Origin: Isoetes taiwanensis
Lineage: Eukaryota > Streptophyta > Lycopodiopsida > Isoetales > Isoetaceae
Direction: 5' to 3'
Length of the DNA stretch: 64,000 nt
Assembly (NCBI GenBank): GCA_021234155.1
Contig: JAJEKV010000027.1
Span: forward strand, 4,586,623-4,650,622
Shown: in pieces, positions 1 through 9,369 of the stretch
Layout of the letters: the number at the start of each line of letters is the position of its first letter
Position numbering within the stretch: position 1 is the first letter of the stretch
The notes under the pieces: generated by a model
What the model was told of the DNA's origin: nothing
Seen by the model: only the letters and a program-made list of their open reading frames with translations
The model's database searches: none
Made by a program: the position numbers and the translations under genes

Positions 1-203
1 TCTAGTTGTTACTGGTTTGATTTTTCCTTTCGCCAATCCCTTCAGTACTTAGAAATATGTTTTGTATCCCCACATAAAAAAACAAATAAAATCGCAAGGT
101 CATTTGAAATAAAAAAAATTTGTAAGGTCATTGAAAATGCCAAAAACTCGAAAAACCTGGAAAATTGCAAGGTCACTGTTGACTCTCAGAAACTTGTACA
201 ACA

Positions 204-352
204 AAAGTGTATTCCGGAATACACTTTGGATTTCGAAAGCACAACCAAACGTGTATTCGAATACACTTCGACTTTAAGAAAAAGCAAAAGTGTATTCCTG
301 AATACACTTCTGTTATCCTCGGATAGCAAAAATGTATTCCAAAATACAATTT
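204..352. repeat. Four spaced GTATTC/GAATAC palindromes
   Basis: Four short inverted repeats with the same core (GTGTATTC..GAATACAC) lie at about 204-227, 249-268, 286-311 and 329-352, roughly 40 bp apart. The first two are essentially perfect palindromes, the third has a 2-nt centre, the fourth is degenerate. A further small hairpin (TTATCC/GGATAG) sits between the third and fourth. No protein family is recognisable in any frame here. It may be a MITE end or a cluster of protein-binding sites. Confidence 0.6.
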
Positions 353-700
353 TGGTACTTTCAAATATTATATCATTAAAAAATAACTCATTGTACCCTA
401 AAAGTACCTTTTCTGGAATACAATCCAAGCTAACAATATGTTGTGTAGGACGTACACTTAAATTAGTGGTTTTCTCTAAAAACACACTTCAGATAAATTC
501 TAACTGCTAGAAAAAGTGTCACTTTGACACATTCAGTTTTCTCTTTGCACAAAAAAATGAGTGATTTTGGGGGGGTCAAAATGTAATTTTATGACCAAAA
601 TAAAATTTTTACCTCATTTTAGCTCATTTTTTGGGGAAAAAAGGGAATCTTTGCGGAATATTCCTTTTGCTCCCGTTTCAATGATTTGCTCCCGTTTAAT
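353..700. other. AT-rich stretch without a gene
   Basis: Low-complexity AT-rich DNA with short G and A runs. I see no coding similarity, RNA gene or clear repeat boundary. Confidence 0.5.
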
Positions 701-708
701 ATGCAATC

Positions 709-1290
709 TTGTTTTCCTCCTTCTTGAAGGGACTGCTTGATTCTTGGGAGACAGTTCGTGTGCTATTTAAGATTAATCCAGGTGTATGTCCACAGGAAGG
801 TTCTCTGTGTTGGTGGAGTCCTCTGGATAATCACATGCCTCTGTGTGCTACTGTACATCCATTGACTCAGCGGCGTTGGAGGTGTGCCGGTATTCTCACG
901 GTTGGTGCTTGGTATGAGGCAGGACACTTGTTGGCTTGGGATGCTTTTCAGACTACGTTTATGCTATCTCGATGGGACAGAGCTCTGTGGCAAAAGCTGG
1001 CTGGCATTCTGCCAGACGCTCCTTCACAATCAGTTGATGTGCCTATTTGGACTGGTCCCCAAATTGTTAATGCACAACGTCTTGTGCATTCATTATATCA
1101 AAAGCTGGTTGATGTTGACATTGTCCCCCCTCGGACTGGTTGGCAGCTCCGCATTCCCCCTCCTCAGTGGAAGCATATGTGGTCCTGGGTCTGGAATAAA
1201 TTGCTGCATCCCAAAGTTTCTAGCTTATGGTGGCAACTCCTTCACAGATGTCTGCGGGTTAATGTGTTGGTTCATAAGTTTTATCCCCGC
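709..1290 (+). pseudogene. LINE reverse-transcriptase C-terminal fragment (zf-RVT region)
   Basis: The open frame encodes the region that follows the reverse transcriptase core in plant L1-type LINEs. The stretch W-S-W-V-W-N-K-L-L-H-P-K followed by L-W-W-Q-L-L-H-R-C-L-R-V is typical of the zf-RVT zinc-binding-like domain. No reverse transcriptase core, endonuclease or ATG is present, so this is a 5'-truncated relic. Similarity to LINE protein stops near the sequence encoding VHKF (about 1280); the last part of the open frame is read through the complement of the neighbouring minus-strand ORF. It is related in kind to the LINE tail at 12454-12698. Confidence 0.7.
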
Positions 1291-1913
1291 ATTATATATC
1301 CAGTTGTTTCTGGCATGTCAACATCCATTGCGGCAGCTGCATTTTTAACACGCTCTGACATATCTAAAGCGTAGCTTTTATCGCTATCCAACAATTCGTC
1401 CTGCAATGCCAAAGAATATTCAGTAGAGGGAACCAACTTCTGTCTTTTTGGTGAATGGTCGGCAGAGGTTCTCTCACTTCCGGAGCCGCCCTCAGACATG
1501 CCCACGTACTCAAAATTAGAAATCGGCTTGTCCAGGTGCTTGGTTATTATTGGCAGTAAGGAGTCCATGTTCTTGTTCAGTGCTTCAAGCTTTTTGAACG
1601 TAGGATCTAGTTTTGCTAATGCCTTCTCAGTCTTCTCTATCAGTGCCCGGGTTTCCTTCAGCCTCTCTTCGAAACTTTTCTGATCCAGGCCGTCTAGTAG
1701 CTGATCCATGTGGCTGAGATCCGTTCCCTGTGTTATATTAATATCCGGCATGTCGGAACTGATAGGCCTATCATCTACAGGTGTTTCAAGCCCATCACCT
1801 TGCTCTTCTGTGTCAGGCCTTGCCATTTTCTCAAGAATCTCGAAGAAAGATCTAAGGAACCGGCAAACCTTGTCGTCATACTCAAAAGCAATACTCTGTT
1901 TTCCTTGCATCAT
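1281..1913 (-). CDS. Unidentified acidic, helix-rich protein, 210 aa
   Basis: An uninterrupted minus-strand ORF that I do not recognise. It is rich in Asp, Glu, Lys and Leu. Residues around 75-125 look like a coiled coil (repeated L-E-K-x-x-K spacing), followed by a Ser-rich stretch and a basic SPKRQK motif that could be a nuclear localisation signal. The copia 5' LTR begins 3 bp beyond its first Met codon (1911-1913), so the original 5' part was probably separated by that insertion. The continuation expected beyond 7015 shows a pyrimidine tract ending in AG directly before the target site, which could be an intron acceptor. Its 3' end abuts the LINE relic. It may be a gene fragment or part of another transposon. 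Confidence 0.4.
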   Translation of the reverse strand: MMQGKQSIAFEYDDKVCRFLRSFFEILEKMARPDTEEQGDGLETPVDDRPISSDMPDINITQGTDLSHMDQLLDGLDQKSFEERLKETRALIEKTEKALAKLDPTFKKLEALNKNMDSLLPIITKHLDKPISNFEYVGMSEGGSGSERTSADHSPKRQKLVPSTEYSLALQDELLDSDKSYALDMSERVKNAAAAMDVDMPETTGYIMRG

Positions 1914-1915
1914 AT

Positions 1916-2227
1916 TGTGATAAACGGTGAGCTAGTTTGGTGCCGATTCTTGATGAATCGGTGCTCTATAACGAAAATATAAAGAAGTAATGTGGTACTT
2001 AGTTGATTAAGCAGATTGGATTCACAGAAAGGTGAATGCCTGGGCTGTCGGAATGATCCGAAAATGTGATTCTTGGTAAAGGAACTTTTTGCTACAGTGA
2101 TTCGTCTGGTATTATATTGAGACTTTTGTAAACCATTGAAATTATAAGGAAACAAGTTCAAAGGTTCTCAATATAAGTTGCATTGTCTAGTTATTTGTGT
2201 GAATTGCAAATTCTAATAACTCTAACA
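1916..2227 (+). repeat. Copia 5' LTR (312 bp)
   Basis: Starts TGTGATAAAC and ends TCTAACA, giving the usual TG..CA ends. It matches the copy at 6704-7015 apart from two transitions. It also holds the inverted pair CCGATTC/GAATCGG near 1943-1961. Confidence 0.93.
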
Positions 2228-2228
2228 G

Positions 2229-2240
2229 TGGTATCAGAGC
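2229..2240 (+). promoter_or_regulatory. Primer binding site (initiator tRNA-Met)
   Basis: TGGTATCAGAGC lies one base after the 5' LTR. It is the standard plant copia site complementary to the 3' end of initiator methionine tRNA and primes minus-strand synthesis. Confidence 0.9.
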
Positions 2241-2252
2241 ATCCAGGTTAGC

Positions 2253-2960
2253 ATGGCCAGCAGGTTTGGAGCATCCCTATTGAATGGGATCAAAGTATAT
2301 GAAGGAGGTCCAGGTTTTCAAATCTGGAAGGAGCAAATGAAGAATGTTCTAGAAAATGAAAATTTGTGGGAATTAGTAGTTGGATCTAATGAATCAACTA
2401 GTGTAGTTGCAGGATCCACAAGTAGAGCAGGAGATAGAAGAGAAAGCAGCTCTTCTGATACAAGTGAAGCAGCCACTGTACCTGCAAGAACAACCAGTGA
2501 TGCAGCAAAAATCAAGGAGGCATATGCTATTTTAACTAGCAAGGTTGGAGCTTCTATCCTACTCAAAGTCAGAGGGAAAACACCAGCTGAAATTTGGAGG
2601 TATTTACTGAAACATTTTGAAGAAAAATCGTCATCACAGATTGATATTCTAGATAAGGAACTTACGAAGTTAAGACTGAAAGAAGAGGATGATCTTACCA
2701 AGTTCTTTTCTAGATTTGATAATATAGTGGCAGACCTTGAAGGTGCTGGTGTAATAATGACAGAACAGCAGAAATTATTGCATGTAGCTAGGGCAGTAGA
2801 AGGAAATAAACAACTAGCTACATTAATCAGGAATGTTGCAAGGAATAGAGAAACAGCTGAGGAGATGATTAGAACAGAATTTGAGCAGACAAAAGACTCA
2901 CAGAATGAACAAGATGATGTAGAAATTCTTTATGCTGGCAGAAGTAAGTTCAAAGGCTAG
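2253..2960 (+). CDS. gag: Copia Gag (capsid part), 235 aa
   Basis: The ATG lies 12 nt after the primer binding site and is the first in frame. Residues about 20-40 (IWKEQMKNVLENENLWELV) are the conserved N-terminal Gag segment, and residues about 90-200 are the UBN2-type capsid helices (AEIWRYLLKHFEEKS, LHVARAVEG). The protein is unusual because the zinc knuckles are not in this frame: it stops at 2958-2960 and the knuckles follow in the pol frame. The pol frame has a TAG at 2920-2922, so any productive shift (+1 or -2) must occur in the 38 nt between 2923 and 2960. A single-base deletion is the simple alternative. Gag forms the cytoplasmic virus-like particle. Confidence 0.9.
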   Translation: MASRFGASLLNGIKVYEGGPGFQIWKEQMKNVLENENLWELVVGSNESTSVVAGSTSRAGDRRESSSSDTSEAATVPARTTSDAAKIKEAYAILTSKVGASILLKVRGKTPAEIWRYLLKHFEEKSSSQIDILDKELTKLRLKEEDDLTKFFSRFDNIVADLEGAGVIMTEQQKLLHVARAVEGNKQLATLIRNVARNRETAEEMIRTEFEQTKDSQNEQDDVEILYAGRSKFKG

Positions 2961-5900
2961 CTCATATAGCACTAAAGAAAAAAGACAAATAGGTCCATGC
3001 TATCATTGCAAAGTACTTGGTCATCTCAAAATTGATTGTCCCAAACTCAAGGAAGTAGAATGCTACAACTGTGGAGGGAAAGGCCATCTTGCAAATAAAT
3101 GTTCCAGCAGTAAAAGAGGTGGATCTAGCAGAAACAGGGGATCTTATAGAGGGAGAGGTCGAGGCAGACCAAGTGCTGCTGTAAACTTGACTCAGGAAAG
3201 TGAAGAAAGTATAAGTGAGGAAGACGAGGACGCTGAGGTAAGGGAAATTAATACTTTGGATATTTCTACTGACAATGATGCTAATGTTGGAAATGACATC
3301 ATGATCCTAGATAGTGGAGCAGAAAAAACAGTAACAAAAACAGCAAAATGCTTGCATGAAGAAAAGGAGGGACGAACAGGTTATGTTAAGCTTGGCAATG
3401 GAGATCTTCAAAGGGTTCAGTGCTCAGGGACATTAGAATTATTTGATTTAAAAGGGAAACCAGTTATTTTGAGAGATGTGCTATGTGTACCTTCATTAGT
3501 CAGGAATCTTATTTCAGTCAGTCAGTTAGTAGATATGGGATACACAGTTGTATTCAATAGATTGCAATGTACTGTTTTATTGAATGATGAAATCAAGTTT
3601 TTTGGAAAACGTGTTGGTAATCTATTTGGGCTGGAGAATAATTTGCCTGCTGTTAATGTTATTATTGCACCTTCCATAGACACGTGGCATGAAAGGCTGT
3701 GTCATACCAGTAACAAAAATGTAGAAATTATGATTAAACAAGGACTAATAAAGGCCAATGAGACCAGTGCAGAAAAGAAAGTTTGTTATGGTTGTATGTT
3801 AGGAAAACATGCAAGATTACCATTCAAAAAATCTCATAAGAGAGCTAAAGGGGTTCTAGATCTCATACATACAGATCTCTGTGGGCCTTTAAATGTCAGA
3901 GGCATTACTGGGAAGAAGTACTTTGTCACCTTTATTGATGACTATAGCAGAAAGACCAAATGTGCTTGCTTAAAAAGCAAAGATGAAGCCTTTGAGGCAT
4001 TTAAAGCATTTGCTGCAGAAACAGAGCTTGAGACTGGAAGGATAATTAGAAGTGTGCGCTCAGATAGGGGAGGAGAATATTTATCAACTAAATTCAAGAA
4101 GTATTGCAGACTGAGAGGAATAAAAAGACAACTTACCTGTAGCTTTTCTCCACAGCAGAATGGCGTGGCTGAGAGAAAAAATAGAACAATACTTAATGCT
4201 GTCAGAGCAATGATAAAACATGCAGGGTTACCTAATTTCTTGTGGGAAGAAGCAGTTAAAACTGCTGTAGAGGTTCAGAACTCATTGCCTTCAGCAAGCA
4301 TTAATGGTAATACACCTGACAGGCTATGGTCAGATAAACCATCAAACTATGACAAATTAAAGGTTTATGGTTGTTTGGGATTTGTACATATCCCAAAAGA
4401 AAAAAGACAAAAGCTTGATGATCGAGCTAGAGTTGCCTATTTAGTAGGCTATGATGAACATTCAAAGGCATATAGAATGTATGATCCGGAAAAAAGAAAG
4501 ATTCTAGTAAGCAGGGACGTGACATTTGATGAAAGTCAATGCTACAAAGAAAATAAGCATAATTTGAAAATGGTCAGCAAACAAGAAGAAGGACAAGCTA
4601 ACAAATCTGAAGATATTGAAATTATTAATGATGATGATGATAATCACATTGATTCTGATGTGCAGGAACAGCAAGAGCTTTCAACTCATAGTGATGCAGG
4701 GAATGTTGAGGCAGAAGAACAAGCTGCTGCAGAGAATGTCAATGCTGAAGAACAAATTTCAGAAGCTAACAAGACAAATGTTGGTCCAAAAGCTGAAAGG
4801 AAAACACGTGTACAAACTCTACAAGAAGAAGCAAAGGTTAGTCTTGAATTATTTGGTAGAGATGCTCAAGGGAGAAGTAGGAGACTAAGACACCCAAAAA
4901 CCTATCAGCAAGCTATCAGAGATGTAAACAAATCAAGGTGGAAAGATGCCATGAGTGAAGAGCTCAATGCTTTCATTAAAACAGAAACCTTTGAAATGGT
5001 TAACTTACCAAAGGATAAAAATGTGATTGGCTGCAAATGGATCTATAAGATCAAGCAAGGTGCAGATGAGAAATCTCCTAAATACAAAGCTAGATTAGTC
5101 GCTCAAGGGTTCACTCAGAAATATGGGATTGACTATGAAGACACGTTTTCTCCCATTGTAAAAATGGCAAGCATCAGGATGCTTCTAGCTATGGCAAATG
5201 CTAAAGATTTAGAAATACATCATATGGATGTGACAACAGCTTTTTTGAATGCTAAGCTAGATGAGGAGATTTACATGAAACAACCTCCTGGTTTTGAGCA
5301 AGGGAGAGATAAAGTTTGGAAACTTAAACGAGCAGTCTATGGTCTGAAGCAGTCACCAAGGCAATGGTACCTGTGCATGGATGGTTATCTAAAGGAACAA
5401 GGGTTTACCAAGTTAAGAAATGATGGAAATATCTATATGTTCAAACAAGGATCAGAATTTTGTTATATAGCCCTCTATGTAGATGATAATATCATGGTGA
5501 GCAGCAATATTGCAATATTACAGAAATGCAAAGATATTTTGAAAGACAGGTTTGAAATGGTAGATCTAGGGGAATTAAAAAAATTCCTTGGAATAGAAGT
5601 ACATAGGAACAGAGGCAATAAGACTCTGACATTGTCACAGGGCCTAAATATTGCAAACGTGCTAAAAAGATTCAATATGGAGGAATGTAAACCAGTCAAA
5701 ACTCCAATGGTTCCTGGTAACAAACTGTCCAGTGAATTATGTCCTAAATCAGAGGAAGAAAGAAATGAAATGAGGAATGTGCCATATCGTGAACTTATTG
5801 GTTGTTTGCTGTACTTGGCCAATAGTACCAGACCAGATATAGCATATGGAGTGAATATCTTGAGCAGATATAACAATGATCCAGGAATGTCACATTGGCA

Positions 5901-6459
5901 GGCAGCTAAAAGGATACTTCGATATCTCAAAGGAACAAGTGATTATGGAATTATATTTAATAGTGATTGCTTAGATCTTAAATCTTACTCTGACTCTGAC
6001 TGGAGTGGAGATCTTGATGAAAGGAAATCAACTTCTGGATTTATTTTAATGTTAGGTGGTGGACCAATAGCCTGGAAATGCAAAAAACAATGCTCAATAG
6101 CTTTATCTTCTGCTGAAGCAGAATATTCTGCTACAACCTTGGCAGCAAAAGAGATGGTCTGGTGTAGAAGATTGCTTCAGGAACTTGGAATGCAACAAAC
6201 TGATCCATTAATATTGTTCTCAGACAGTACCAGCTGCATTGCAATGACAAAAAATCCAGTTTTACATGAAAGGACAAAGCATATTGAACTTGAGATGCAT
6301 TTTATCAGAGAGCTTGTTGGGAAAAACATCATTCAGGTGCAGTATGTGCATACAGGAGAGCAATTGGCGGATATACTAACAAAACCTCTGCCAGAGAGTA
6401 AATTCTGCCAATTAAGGAATATGATAAGCTGCATGAGTTATGATATGAAGGGAGAGTGA
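2932..6459 (+). CDS. pol: Copia NC-PR-IN-RT-RNaseH polyprotein, 1175 aa, uninterrupted
   Basis: Domains in order: two CCHC knuckles near residues 23-58 (CYHCKVLGHLKIDC and CYNCGGKGHLANKC) and an RG-rich linker; aspartic protease at DSGAEKT; integrase zinc site WHERLCH..CYGC and the DDE core HTDLCGP, RSDRGGEY, NGVAERKN; reverse transcriptase with GCKWIYKIK and the catalytic YVDD; RNase H with SYSDSDWSGD, SSAEAEY and the C-terminal HIELEMHFIRE..ADILTKPL. No stop or frameshift lies within the 3.5 kb, which fits the young LTR age. The Met at 2932 is only a nominal start, since translation presumably reaches this frame from gag. The protein matures Gag-Pol, reverse transcribes the RNA and integrates the cDNA. 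Confidence 0.95.
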   Translation: MLAEVSSKASSYSTKEKRQIGPCYHCKVLGHLKIDCPKLKEVECYNCGGKGHLANKCSSSKRGGSSRNRGSYRGRGRGRPSAAVNLTQESEESISEEDEDAEVREINTLDISTDNDANVGNDIMILDSGAEKTVTKTAKCLHEEKEGRTGYVKLGNGDLQRVQCSGTLELFDLKGKPVILRDVLCVPSLVRNLISVSQLVDMGYTVVFNRLQCTVLLNDEIKFFGKRVGNLFGLENNLPAVNVIIAPSIDTWHERLCHTSNKNVEIMIKQGLIKANETSAEKKVCYGCMLGKHARLPFKKSHKRAKGVLDLIHTDLCGPLNVRGITGKKYFVTFIDDYSRKTKCACLKSKDEAFEAFKAFAAETELETGRIIRSVRSDRGGEYLSTKFKKYCRLRGIKRQLTCSFSPQQNGVAERKNRTILNAVRAMIKHAGLPNFLWEEAVKTAVEVQNSLPSASINGNTPDRLWSDKPSNYDKLKVYGCLGFVHIPKEKRQKLDDRARVAYLVGYDEHSKAYRMYDPEKRKILVSRDVTFDESQCYKENKHNLKMVSKQEEGQANKSEDIEIINDDDDNHIDSDVQEQQELSTHSDAGNVEAEEQAAAENVNAEEQISEANKTNVGPKAERKTRVQTLQEEAKVSLELFGRDAQGRSRRLRHPKTYQQAIRDVNKSRWKDAMSEELNAFIKTETFEMVNLPKDKNVIGCKWIYKIKQGADEKSPKYKARLVAQGFTQKYGIDYEDTFSPIVKMASIRMLLAMANAKDLEIHHMDVTTAFLNAKLDEEIYMKQPPGFEQGRDKVWKLKRAVYGLKQSPRQWYLCMDGYLKEQGFTKLRNDGNIYMFKQGSEFCYIALYVDDNIMVSSNIAILQKCKDILKDRFEMVDLGELKKFLGIEVHRNRGNKTLTLSQGLNIANVLKRFNMEECKPVKTPMVPGNKLSSELCPKSEEERNEMRNVPYRELIGCLLYLANSTRPDIAYGVNILSRYNNDPGMSHWQAAKRILRYLKGTSDYGIIFNSDCLDLKSYSDSDWSGDLDERKSTSGFILMLGGGPIAWKCKKQCSIALSSAEAEYSATTLAAKEMVWCRRLLQELGMQQTDPLILFSDSTSCIAMTKNPVLHERTKHIELEMHFIRELVGKNIIQVQYVHTGEQLADILTKPLPESKFCQLRNMISCMSYDMKGE

Positions 6460-6703
6460 TGGAAATATTGTCATATTATAACTCATTGGGATGGATCTTG
6501 GGATGATACAAGATGAACTAGAGCGAGCAAAAAGCATGCATATAGTATCTGGTGGCCTTGGTGAACTTGGTATATGGTTAACCTAGGTAAAAAGATATGC
6601 AGTTAAAATTATGTTAATGGTCAATGGTGTTAATACCAGCTTATTATTAGGCCGAATTCGGAAACGGCCCAATGGCATTGTGGCATCAAAGAAGACTTTC
6701 TAT
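6448..6703 (+). promoter_or_regulatory. Polypurine-like tract and 3' internal leader
   Basis: AAGGGAGAG at 6448-6456 resembles a copia polypurine tract, and the next bases (TGATGGAAATATTG) resemble a typical copia LTR start. Yet the repeated LTR begins only at 6704. No other purine tract directly precedes 6704. Either this element has an unusual leader between tract and LTR, or the left LTR lacks about 247 bp. Confidence 0.5.
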
Positions 6704-7015
6704 TGTGATAAACGGTGAGCTAGTTTGGCGCCGATTCTTGATGAATCGGTGCTCTGTAACGAAAATATAAAGAAGTAATGTGGTACTTAGTTGATTAAGC
6801 AGATTGGATTCACAGAAAGGTGAATGCCTGGGCTGTCGGAATGATCCGAAAATGTGATTCTTGGTAAAGGAACTTTTTGCTACAGTGATTCGTCTGGTAT
6901 TATATTGAGACTTTTGTAAACCATTGAAATTATAAGGAAACAAGTTCAAAGGTTCTCAATATAAGTTGCATTGTCTAGTTATTTGTGTGAATTGCAAATT
7001 CTAATAACTCTAACA
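6704..7015 (+). repeat. Copia 3' LTR (312 bp)
   Basis: Same length and ends as the 5' LTR, with two substitutions. The internal side is preceded by TAT, also present beside the 5' LTR. Confidence 0.93.
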
Positions 7016-7139
7016 CATCTAAGAGGGCAAGAGACACGATCTCGTGAATGAGAATGATGGGATTGCTTTTGAGTGTAGGACATCTTTTGACTTGTACATC
7101 GTAAGTCTATACCATCTCACTAAGTGACCTTTATGTAGA

Positions 7140-7310
7140 CTTCCACCCTTGTCATATGAATAGAATTGTAATGTAGATAACATTAACGAAAGAGAGGGTA
7201 GTATTACCAATGAGAATATGTAAAGCACGCGTGCTTGTCATATGAATAGCAACATAATGTAGATAACATCAACAAAAGGGAGGATAATATTACCAATGAG
7301 AACGCGTAAG
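7140..7310 (+). repeat. Two-copy tandem repeat, period about 86 bp
   Basis: The segment beginning CTTGTCATATGAATAG and containing ATGTAGATAACAT and ATTACCAATGAGAA occurs at about 7148 and again at about 7234 with point differences. No gene is seen between the copia element and 8.2 kb. Confidence 0.75.
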
Positions 7311-8220
7311 GATGCAGTTTGATGCGACGTGCTGAATAAACTAAGGAAATGTCGTCTACTTCATATGGCCACCAACACACAAACACTTTGACTAAAGCTA
7401 GTGAATGCAAGCCATTTATGTCATATGCTATTGGCATGCTTAAGCTAGTTATGAGTAGTGCCCTTGTAGCAATGTTTGAAATATAGAGCCATCCTTTAAA
7501 TAATAATAAAGGGCGGCCAAGAGAAAATATAGTGAGAAAAGTTATTTTAGGCTTCACGATTGAATTAAACAGAATTAACTTTTATTGTCCAAGAAGATCA
7601 ACTCACCTTGGGGACCCAATACATGAAGAGCACAATATGCCTACAAAGAAACAAAGAGTCCTTGGGTGTTTTTAAAAGTGCGGGTCCATTATTAAGAAAA
7701 TAGGAAAACATAATCTAAACTATATAATTGTGATAGGCATGATTCGTTTGGAATATACTGTACAGATTCTCATTTGATTTGTTGACACGTAAGCTTATAT
7801 GTTTGTAACACATTTAAGCCAAATTTTCAACTCGTGTCCTAAAAATTTCAACTCGTGTCCTAAAAAACTTGTGGTGCAAATACAAAGCAAAATCGGATTA
7901 AGCCCAATTTTTTACATGTGTCCTAAAAAACGTGGTACGAATACAAAACAAAATTGGATTTAGATCCGTGATCTATTGAATGCGGCCAGCAAGCTCTGTG
8001 ATGTGAAATGTATTACAGATACAGGTGTCAACTGTGATATGTAATGGTCGAGTTAGCTCCGGCGTCGTGCAGCTGTTCAAACCTTTGGTAACGCAAATTT
8101 CCAGGATTTGAAAGCCCTGTTTCGTGGCAATATAGCTGTATCTAGCAGTGGTAGAGGATCTAGCTCAGATTTATCAAAGATTCTGTTGAATCCAGTCTAC
8201 GTGTAAGCTTTTGTTGGGAT
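7311..8220. other. Intergenic DNA with a degenerate tandem repeat
   Basis: No convincing coding region. Around 7825-7960 the phrases CAACTCGTGTCCTAAAAA and TACAAAACAAAATTGGATT recur with a period of roughly 20-70 bp, indicating a decayed tandem repeat. Confidence 0.5.
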
Positions 8221-8229
8221 TCCTCTGGG

Positions 8230-8238
8230 TATAAATAG
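8230..8238 (+). promoter_or_regulatory. TATA box-like TATAAATAG
   Basis: A good plant TATA consensus followed by a leader-like sequence and a possible GT splice donor near 8306. No ORF of recognisable function follows, so this could be the promoter of a relic or of a non-coding transcript. Confidence 0.35.
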
Positions 8239-8454
8239 AGATAGATGGCCGAGGTTCCTCGTTACATTTCGAGTGTATGCCGCTCCATATTCCTCTTGGT
8301 ATAAGGTATGCATTCTGTTTCTTTGGTGTCTAATTGCTTCATCTGTTTTGTGCTTCATGTGTTCATCGCTGCTTAGACCTTAGCTCACGGCAGACTGCTC
8401 CAGAGGCAATCTGTGACTACCCACAAGGTGTCTTGTCCTGGATTCGCTGACACC

Positions 8455-8580
8455 AAACAAAATTTGGTGATAGATTATCGAAATAAAACCTCTATGGGAA
8501 GCCTGAGATAGATTCACCTCTATGGAAAGCCTGGGATAGGTTATCGAAATAGAACGTGTATGGGAAGCCTTAGGCAACAA
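8455..8580 (+). repeat. About three-copy tandem repeat, period about 38 bp
   Basis: Units share TCTATGGGAAGCCTGAGATAG and TTATCGAAATA with substitutions. Non-coding in appearance. Confidence 0.65.
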
Positions 8581-8670
8581 ACGAATTTGATTAGGCTCTT
8601 AAGATGCCCTGTAGGTGTTAGTTAGTAGTACACAAAGCCGATCATGAACTCTGATGAACTCTGATGATGT

Positions 8671-8740
8671 TATAGCCAGCCATGGCAGAGCCGAAAACCC
8701 TGCACAAGAACCTCCAGGTGGGTCTCACAACCGGCCATTC
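8671..8740 (+). repeat. Dispersed repeat, inverted copy at 37872-37938
   Basis: The sequence with CCATGGCAGAGCC and AGAACCTCCAGGT matches the reverse complement of 37872-37938 over about 65 bp with a few differences. The two copies are 29 kb apart in opposite orientation. Confidence 0.7.
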
Positions 8741-9252
8741 ACCAAATCAAATCCTGTAATAGAAAGCACTAGAGAAAAATGAAAGAGAGAAAAAAAAAAT
8801 CTCCCAAAGTGCTCGAGCTCTATTTCTTGCACGCATCGAGCATAGCTCCCCTTGCTTCTGTAGATTTGGCTTCATCATGCAAAAAGATCAAACAAGCCAT
8901 TCGAAGCAGGAAAACTTTCATCCTTTTTTCCACCCACAATTTAAATCTAATTAATTGTGAAGGGATGATGTAGCTTATACCAGAGAAGAAAGAATCGCAA
9001 TGCTTCAGACCGGAACGAAGCTCTATGCTGGAATGTCAGTCGAGCGAGAAGTGGTAATTTAATGAACCGGATTGGGCTGCATATTTCGCGTCCGGCCGAA
9101 TTTATCAAAATGAAAAGAACGAATGTCACTATTGCTAGTTATACGAGTGTTTGAGCCTCATCGCTCTCCTTCCTTAATTGCACTATTTTTCTGTTGAGCT
9201 AGACTCCCTTGCTAGTCATTGCAGTTATTTCTAGAGCTCCTTCTTATTGTAC

Positions 9253-9369
9253 TAGGGTAAGCTGTCTGGGACAGCATTCCCTGCTTGTCCGGTGGATGCT
9301 GCGACCGGCGGCAGCCGGGAGCAGCTCACCGGAACAAGCAGGGAATGCTGGACCAGACAGCTTACCCTA
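9253..9369. mobile_element. 117-bp foldback/MITE hairpin
   Basis: The arms are near-perfect inverted repeats of about 40 bp: TAGGGTAAGCTGTCT... on the left and ...AGACAGCTTACCCTA on the right, with GCATTCCCTGCTTGT/ACAAGCAGGGAATGC further in. The loop is GC-rich. It would fold into one long stem. TA at each outer end could be either arm or a 2-bp target duplication. Confidence 0.85.

Larger units (their letters stand above)
1916..7015 (+). mobile_element. Ty1/copia LTR retrotransposon, near-complete
   Basis: Two 312-bp direct LTRs flank an internal region with a primer binding site, gag and a long pol ORF in the order PR-IN-RT-RNaseH, which defines Ty1/copia. The LTRs differ at only two positions that I can find (T/C near 1941 and A/G near 1969), so insertion was recent. 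Flanking pentamers are CATAT (1911-1915) and CATCT (7016-7020), a 4-of-5 match to the expected 5-bp target duplication. Two oddities are gag and pol in different frames and a purine tract plus LTR-like start about 250 bp before the 3' LTR. Confidence 0.95.

Noticed and set aside
7204-7557. 117-codon minus-strand ORF
   Set aside because: It overlaps the 86-bp tandem repeat and has no domain or codon signal.
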